Positions 5,021-8,992 of a stretch of DNA of 8,992 bases are shown one piece after another (position 1 is the stretch's first letter; each line of letters opens with the position of its first letter). The stretch comes from Anaerolineales bacterium (lineage in GTDB: Bacteria; Chloroflexota; Anaerolineae; Anaerolineales; UBA6663), in assembly GCA_016789165.1 (NCBI GenBank), contig JAEURL010000336.1, forward strand, positions 1 through 8,992, read 5' to 3'. The translations under genes and the position numbers were made by a program. The notes beneath the pieces were generated by a model. That model ran no database searches. It had not been told where the DNA came from and saw only the letters and a program-made list of their open reading frames with translations.

Positions 5021-6694
5021 ATGCGTCGCTTTGTCCAATTTGTCCTGGCCCTGGCCCTGGCGCTCTCCAGCGTCCAGGCCGCCTTCGCCGACACCATCTA
5101 CGTGGTGCAGCCCGGCGACTGGCTGGCCAAGATCGCGGCCCGCTTTGGCGTGAGCCCGCAGGCCATCCTGGCGGCCAACAACATCAGCAATCCCAACCTG
5201 ATCTTCGCCGGCCAGCAGCTGGTGATCCCCAGCGGCGGCAGCAGCCCGGCCCCCACGGCGGCCCCCGCGCCGACAACGGCGCCCGCCACGGGCGGCGGGA
5301 TCTACGTGGTGCAGGCCGGCGACTGGCTCTCGCGTATCGCGGCCCGCTTCGGCGTGAGCCTGGCCAGCCTGATGGCGGCCAACAACATCGTCAACCCCAG
5401 CCTGATCTACGTCGGCCAGCGCCTGGTCATCCCGGGCCAGGGTTCCAGCCAGCCGCAGCCCACCGCGGCCCCGCAGCCGACGGCGGCGCCGACCACGGCG
5501 CCCTCCACGGGCGCGGGCGGGACCTACGTGGTGCAGGCCGGCGATTGGCTCTCGCGCATCGCGGCCCGCTTCGGCGTGAGCCTGAGCGCGCTGATGGCCG
5601 CCAACGGCCTGACCAACCCCAATCTCATCTACGTCGGCCAGCGCCTGATCATCCCGGGCCAGGGCTCCAGCCAGCCGCAGCCCACGGCCACGGCCACGCC
5701 GGCCCCCACCAGCCAGCCCACCCAGCCCGCGCCCACCAGCAACCCGCCGCCGGCCAGCCCGGGCGGCTTTGAGCTGGGCGGCCACGTGGACACCTTCGCC
5801 TTCCCGGACCTGATGAAGTACGCGGGCATGTACTGGGTCAAGAAGCAGATCCGCTGGACGCCGGGCCTGGCCGCCTCGGTGGCCGGCGGCGCCATCAGCG
5901 ACGCGCACGCCAAGGGCTTCAAGATCCTGCTGGGCGTGGTGGGCAACCCCGGCGATATCTCCGGCGGCGCCAACTACGACGCCTACGCGGCCTTCGTGGG
6001 CGAGGTGGCGCGCCTGGGCGCGGACGGCATCGAGGTCTGGAACGAGATGAACATCGACCGGGAGTGGCCGGCCGGCCAGATCAACCCCGGCTCGTACACG
6101 GACCTGCTGCGCCGGGCCTATAACGCCATCAAAGCCGCCAACGCCAACACCCTGGTGATCTCGGGGGCGCTGGCGCCCACCGGCGCGGAAGGCGCCTTCG
6201 GCCTGGACCACGTCTGGAACGACGACCGCTACGTGCGCGGCATGGCCGCGGCCGGCGCCGCCAACTACATGGACTGCATCGGCATCCACTACAACGAGGG
6301 CATCGTCAGCCCGGTGCTGACCTCGGGCGACCCGCGCAACCCGTCCAACTACTACTCGCGCTACTATCAGACGATGGTCAGCACGTACTACAACGCCTTC
6401 GGCGGCGCCCGCAAGCTGTGCTTCACCGAGCTGGGCTACCTCTCGCCGGAGGGCTTCGGCCCGCTGCCGGCGGCCTTCAGCTGGGCCGGCGACACCAGCG
6501 TGGCCGAACAGGCCCAGTGGCTGGGCGAGGCCGCCAACCTGGCCAAGAACAGCGGCGTGGTGCGGCTGATGATCGTCTGGAACGTGGACTTCCGCCGCTA
6601 CGATGACGACCCGATGGGCGGCTACTCCATCGTCCGGCCGGACAACTCCTGCCGGGCCTGCGAGGAGCTGCGCAAGGTGACGGGCGGGCGCTGA
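5021..6694 (+). CDS. Secreted triple-LysM protein with GH-A-type glycosidase domain
   Basis: This exported protein of 557 residues combines carbohydrate binding with a probable glycoside hydrolase. The signal peptide (MRR, then a Leu/Ala-rich core) probably ends after AFA at residue 23. Three LysM domains (27-70, 95-138, 169-212) bind N-acetylglucosamine-containing glycans such as peptidoglycan; each has YVVQ.GDWL, IAARFGVS, AAN and GQ.L.IP. They are joined by Pro/Thr/Ala/Gln-rich linkers, the last at about 213-248. The C-terminal part (249-557) looks like a clan GH-A TIM barrel: WNE at 340-342 holds the expected acid/base E342, IGIHYN (420-425) a barrel strand, FTELGY the expected nucleophile E470, and IVWN (518-521) the strand 8 Trp. 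The GH family and substrate cannot be told by eye (GH5/GH39/GH53-like are options). It is transcribed alone, ends at a strong terminator, and most likely acts on the cell envelope or extracellular polysaccharide. Confidence 0.88.
   Translation: MRRFVQFVLALALALSSVQAAFADTIYVVQPGDWLAKIAARFGVSPQAILAANNISNPNLIFAGQQLVIPSGGSSPAPTAAPAPTTAPATGGGIYVVQAGDWLSRIAARFGVSLASLMAANNIVNPSLIYVGQRLVIPGQGSSQPQPTAAPQPTAAPTTAPSTGAGGTYVVQAGDWLSRIAARFGVSLSALMAANGLTNPNLIYVGQRLIIPGQGSSQPQPTATATPAPTSQPTQPAPTSNPPPASPGGFELGGHVDTFAFPDLMKYAGMYWVKKQIRWTPGLAASVAGGAISDAHAKGFKILLGVVGNPGDISGGANYDAYAAFVGEVARLGADGIEVWNEMNIDREWPAGQINPGSYTDLLRRAYNAIKAANANTLVISGALAPTGAEGAFGLDHVWNDDRYVRGMAAAGAANYMDCIGIHYNEGIVSPVLTSGDPRNPSNYYSRYYQTMVSTYYNAFGGARKLCFTELGYLSPEGFGPLPAAFSWAGDTSVAEQAQWLGEAANLAKNSGVVRLMIVWNVDFRRYDDDPMGGYSIVRPDNSCRACEELRKVTGGR
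5303..5464 (+). repeat. LysM repeat unit 2 with following linker
   Basis: Residues 95-148. This unit is nearly identical to the next one, 222 bases downstream: only 7 of 54 residues differ, and the linker start GQGSSQPQPT is the same. It indicates a recent tandem duplication within the gene. Confidence 0.85.
5525..5686 (+). repeat. LysM repeat unit 3 with following linker
   Basis: Residues 169-222, the partner of the unit at 5303. The first LysM (5099-5230) is clearly more diverged (QPGDWLAK, NNISNPNLIF) and lacks the shared linker start. Confidence 0.85.
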
Positions 6695-6764
6695 GCCGCC
6701 ACACCGAGCTGCGCCGATAACAGAAGGCCACCGCACCAGCGGTGGCCTTCTTGTTTGTGGCGGC
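6695..6764. repeat. Outer inverted repeat around the terminator
   Basis: GCCGCCACA (6695-6703, directly after the stop codon) is perfectly complementary to TGTGGCGGC (6756-6764). The arms enclose the terminator hairpin and its T-rich tail. It may be chance in GC-rich DNA, or a longer structure at the 3' end of the transcript. Confidence 0.4.
6722..6756. terminator. Intrinsic terminator between convergent genes
   Basis: A perfect 13-bp stem (6722-6734 with 6739-6751) with the four-base loop ACCA is followed on the plus strand by the T-rich TTGTTT. It ends the LysM glycosidase transcript 27 bases after its stop. On the minus strand the hairpin is followed by the weaker tract GTTAT, so it may also stop glgB transcripts coming from the right. 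Confidence 0.88.
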
Positions 6765-6783
6765 GTGTCCGGGCCGGCCGCGG

Positions 6784-8992
6784 TCAGGCGCTGGCGGCCT
6801 CGCGCTTGAAGTAGACCACGCCCAGCGGCGGCACGTTGATCAGCAGCGAGGCGGGCTGGCCCTGCCAGGCCGTCGGCTCGGCCGGCAGGCCGCCGGCGTT
6901 GCCCACGTTGCCGCCGCCGTACAGGGCCGAGTCGCTGTTGAGGATCTCGCGGTAAAAGCCGGGGCCGGGCACGCCCACCCGGTAGCCGGAGCGCGGCACG
7001 GGCGTGAAGTTGGCCACCACCACGATCGCCTCGCGCTTCTCCTTGGCGTAGCGGACGAAGGAGACGATGCTATTGTCCACGTCGTGCAGGTCGATCCACT
7101 GGAAGCCATCCCAGTGGAAGTCCACCTCGTACAGGGCCGGCTCGGCCTGGTAGAGCCGGTTCAGGTCGCGCACGAAGTGCTGGATCTGGCGGTGCCGCTC
7201 GCTGCCCGGCCGGTCGGCGTCCAGCAGGTGCCAGTCCAGGCCGGTCTGGAAGTTCCACTCGTTCCACTGGCCGAACTCGCTGCCCATCATCAGCAGCTTC
7301 TTGCCGGGGTGGGCGTACATGTAGGCGTACAGGGCGCGCAGGTTGGCGCAGCGCTGCCAGTCGTCGCCGGGCATCTTGTTGAGCATCGAGCGCTTGCCGT
7401 AGACCACCTCGTCATGCGAGAACGACAGCACGAAGTTCTCGGTGAAGGCGTAGACCATCGAGAAGGTCAGGCTGTGGTGGTGGTAGCGCCGGAAGACCGG
7501 GTCCTTCTCCATGTACTCGAGCATGTCGTGCATCCAGCCCATGTTCCACTTCAGGTCGAAGCCCAGCCCGCCCACGTAGACGGGCCGGCTGACCAGCGGC
7601 CAGGCGGTTGACTCCTCGGCGTAGGTGAGCGTGCCCGGGAACTCCTGGTGCACCAGCTCGTTGAAGCGTTTGAGGAAGTCCACGGCTTCCAGGTTCTCGC
7701 GCCCGCCGAAGCGGTTGGGGATCCATTCGCCGTGCTTGCGCGAGTAATCCAGGTAGAGCATGGAGGCCACGGCGTCCACCCGCAGGCCGTCGATGTGATA
7801 CTGTTCCAGCCAGAACAGGGCGTTGGAGAGCAGGAAGTTGCGCACCTCGTTGCGGCCGAAGTTGAAGATGAAGGTGCCCCAGTCTTTGTGCTCGCCCTGG
7901 CGCGGGTCGGAGTGCTCGTACAGGTGCGTGCCGTCAAAGTAGCCGAGGCCGTGCTCGTCCTTGGGGAAGTGGGCGGGCACCCAGTCCACGATCACGCCCA
8001 GGCCGGCCTGGTGGGCCTGGTCCACAAAATAGCGGAAATCGTCGGGCGAGCCGAAGCGCGCCGTCGGAGCGTAGTAGCCGGCTACCTGGTAGCCCCACGA
8101 GCCGTCGTACGGGTGCTCGGCGATGGGCATGGTTTCGATGTGGGTGTAGCCCATCTCCTTGACGTACGGGACCAGCTGGTCGGCCAGCTCGCGGTAGCTG
8201 AGCCACTGGTTGTCGCCGGTGCGCTTCCACGAGCCCAGGTGGACCTCGTAGATGCTGAGCGGGGTTTCTAGGTTCTGGCGCTCTTCCCGCGCGGCCAGCC
8301 ACTCACCGTCGTTCCACTGGTAGCGGCTCAAGTCGTAGACCACGGAGGCGTTAGCCGGCCGCACCTCGGCCGCGAAGCCGTACGGGTCGGCCTTGTTGGC
8401 CATGTAGCCCAGGAAGCGGCTCTTGACCTCGTACTTATAGACCGTGCCGGCCGCCAGGCCGGGGATGAACAGCTCCCACAGGCCGCTGGCGCCGCGCGGC
8501 CGCATCGCGTGCCGCCGGCCGTCCCAGTTGTTGAAAGCGCCCACCACGCCGACGCGCAGGGCGCTCGGCGCCCAGACCGTGAAGACCACGCCGGCCACGC
8601 CCGCGTGGGTGGTCAAGTGCGCGCCGAGCTTCTCGTAGGCCCGGACCAGGCTGCCCTCGTTGAACAGGTACAGGTCCGTCTCGTTCAGCACGGGCGGGAA
8701 GCGGTAGGGGTCCTCGACCACGGTCTCGCGGCCGTCCCAGTCGGTGAGCGCCAGCTGATAGACGAAGAAAGCCGCGTGGTCCGGCAGGCTGACCTCAAAG
8801 AAACCCTCGGCGTGGATGCGCTCCATGGGGTAGCGCCGCTCGCCGTCCAGCACGGCCACGTCCTTGGCCTCCGGCTGGAAGGTGCGGACCACCAGGCCGG
8901 CCCCGTCCGGATGCGGATGCAGACCCAGGACATCGAACGGCGCGCTGTAGTAGCCGCCGGCGACGGCGGCAATGATGCTGGCCTCAACGGTA
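6784..8992 (-). CDS. glgB: 1,4-alpha-glucan (glycogen) branching enzyme GlgB, N-terminus cut by right edge
   Basis: GlgB cuts an alpha-1,4-glucan chain and re-attaches it through an alpha-1,6 link during cytoplasmic glycogen synthesis. Numbered from the GTG codon at 8892, the visible order is an N1 beta-sandwich, a CBM48 domain (about 104-155, VVFTVWAPSA and AFNNWDG), the GH13 barrel and a C-terminal beta domain. Catalytic residues are D373 (GLRVDAV, nucleophile), E426 (YAEES, acid/base) and D494 (FSHDE, transition-state stabiliser); DWVPAHF at 303-309 is conserved region I. The GTG at 8892 is not the real start. Hand translation of 8893-8991 gives 33 more codons without a stop, including PFDVLGLHPHPDG, the usual GlgB N1 start. 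At least 735 residues are therefore present and the start lies outside the window. The gene converges on the LysM glycosidase gene with no overlap. Confidence 0.96.
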   Translation of the reverse strand, partial: TVEASIIAAVAGGYYSAPFDVLGLHPHPDGAGLVVRTFQPEAKDVAVLDGERRYPMERIHAEGFFEVSLPDHAAFFVYQLALTDWDGRETVVEDPYRFPPVLNETDLYLFNEGSLVRAYEKLGAHLTTHAGVAGVVFTVWAPSALRVGVVGAFNNWDGRRHAMRPRGASGLWELFIPGLAAGTVYKYEVKSRFLGYMANKADPYGFAAEVRPANASVVYDLSRYQWNDGEWLAAREERQNLETPLSIYEVHLGSWKRTGDNQWLSYRELADQLVPYVKEMGYTHIETMPIAEHPYDGSWGYQVAGYYAPTARFGSPDDFRYFVDQAHQAGLGVIVDWVPAHFPKDEHGLGYFDGTHLYEHSDPRQGEHKDWGTFIFNFGRNEVRNFLLSNALFWLEQYHIDGLRVDAVASMLYLDYSRKHGEWIPNRFGGRENLEAVDFLKRFNELVHQEFPGTLTYAEESTAWPLVSRPVYVGGLGFDLKWNMGWMHDMLEYMEKDPVFRRYHHHSLTFSMVYAFTENFVLSFSHDEVVYGKRSMLNKMPGDDWQRCANLRALYAYMYAHPGKKLLMMGSEFGQWNEWNFQTGLDWHLLDADRPGSERHRQIQHFVRDLNRLYQAEPALYEVDFHWDGFQWIDLHDVDNSIVSFVRYAKEKREAIVVVANFTPVPRSGYRVGVPGPGFYREILNSDSALYGGGNVGNAGGLPAEPTAWQGQPASLLINVPPLGVVYFKREAASA

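Noticed and set aside
3280..5772. Very long open frame of 830 codons on the plus strand
   Set aside because: It is rich in Gly, His, Val, Arg and Ala with no domain pattern. It lies antisense to the PLP enzyme gene and out of frame with the LysM gene. GC-rich codon bias creates such frames.
5006..6736. Open frame of 576 codons on the minus strand opposite the LysM gene
   Set aside because: Its composition is the same low-complexity Arg/Gly/His/Val pattern. It is a complement of a well-supported gene and has no ribosome site or motifs.
8890..8892. GTG at 8892 as the glgB start codon
   Set aside because: The frame stays open for 33 more codons to the window edge and encodes the conserved GlgB N1 domain beginning.
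8685..8987. Short minus-strand frame at the right edge as a separate gene
   Set aside because: It overlaps the glgB N-terminal region in another frame and has Ser/Arg/Thr-rich shadow composition. The glgB frame is open through the same bases and encodes the expected PFDVLGLHP start.

Overview
This GC-rich window comes from a bacterial chromosome. The style suggests an environmental Chloroflexota (Anaerolineae-like) genome: secreted LysM proteins with Pro/Thr/Ala-rich linkers, a lipoprotein with duplicated DUF4352-like domains, and apparently a MoeA of the type fused to a periplasmic-binding-like domain. The lineage is an inference from gene style; there is no rRNA or other marker. Six genes fill almost the whole window, and I see no tRNA, rRNA, CRISPR array, transposase or phage gene.

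Left part (1-4803, all minus strand, read right to left): five tightly packed genes that look like one operon. First is a PLP-dependent cystathionine beta-synthase-type enzyme with a C-terminal pair of CBS domains. Four bases on comes a ParB-like protein that resembles the free-serine kinases SerK and SbnI rather than a partition protein. It overlaps a lipoprotein with two copies of a beta-sandwich domain. After 38 bases comes a short-chain dehydrogenase, whose stop codon overlaps (ATGA) the start of a molybdopterin molybdotransferase (MoeA) that runs off the left edge.

Middle (4804-6694): a divergent intergenic region holds a good sigma-70-like promoter on the plus strand. It drives a secreted protein with a signal peptide, three LysM domains and a clan GH-A-type TIM-barrel domain that keeps both catalytic glutamates.

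Right part (6695-8992): a strong intrinsic terminator separates this gene from a convergent glycogen branching enzyme (GlgB), whose N-terminus lies beyond the right edge.

The most interesting reading is biochemical. A SerK/SbnI-like protein next to a cystathionine beta-synthase/cysteine synthase-type enzyme suggests that free serine is phosphorylated to O-phosphoserine and then used for beta-replacement to make cysteine or cystathionine. Such a route is established in Thermococcus and, in another form, in staphyloferrin B synthesis. The link to the downstream lipoprotein, dehydrogenase and MoeA is positional only.
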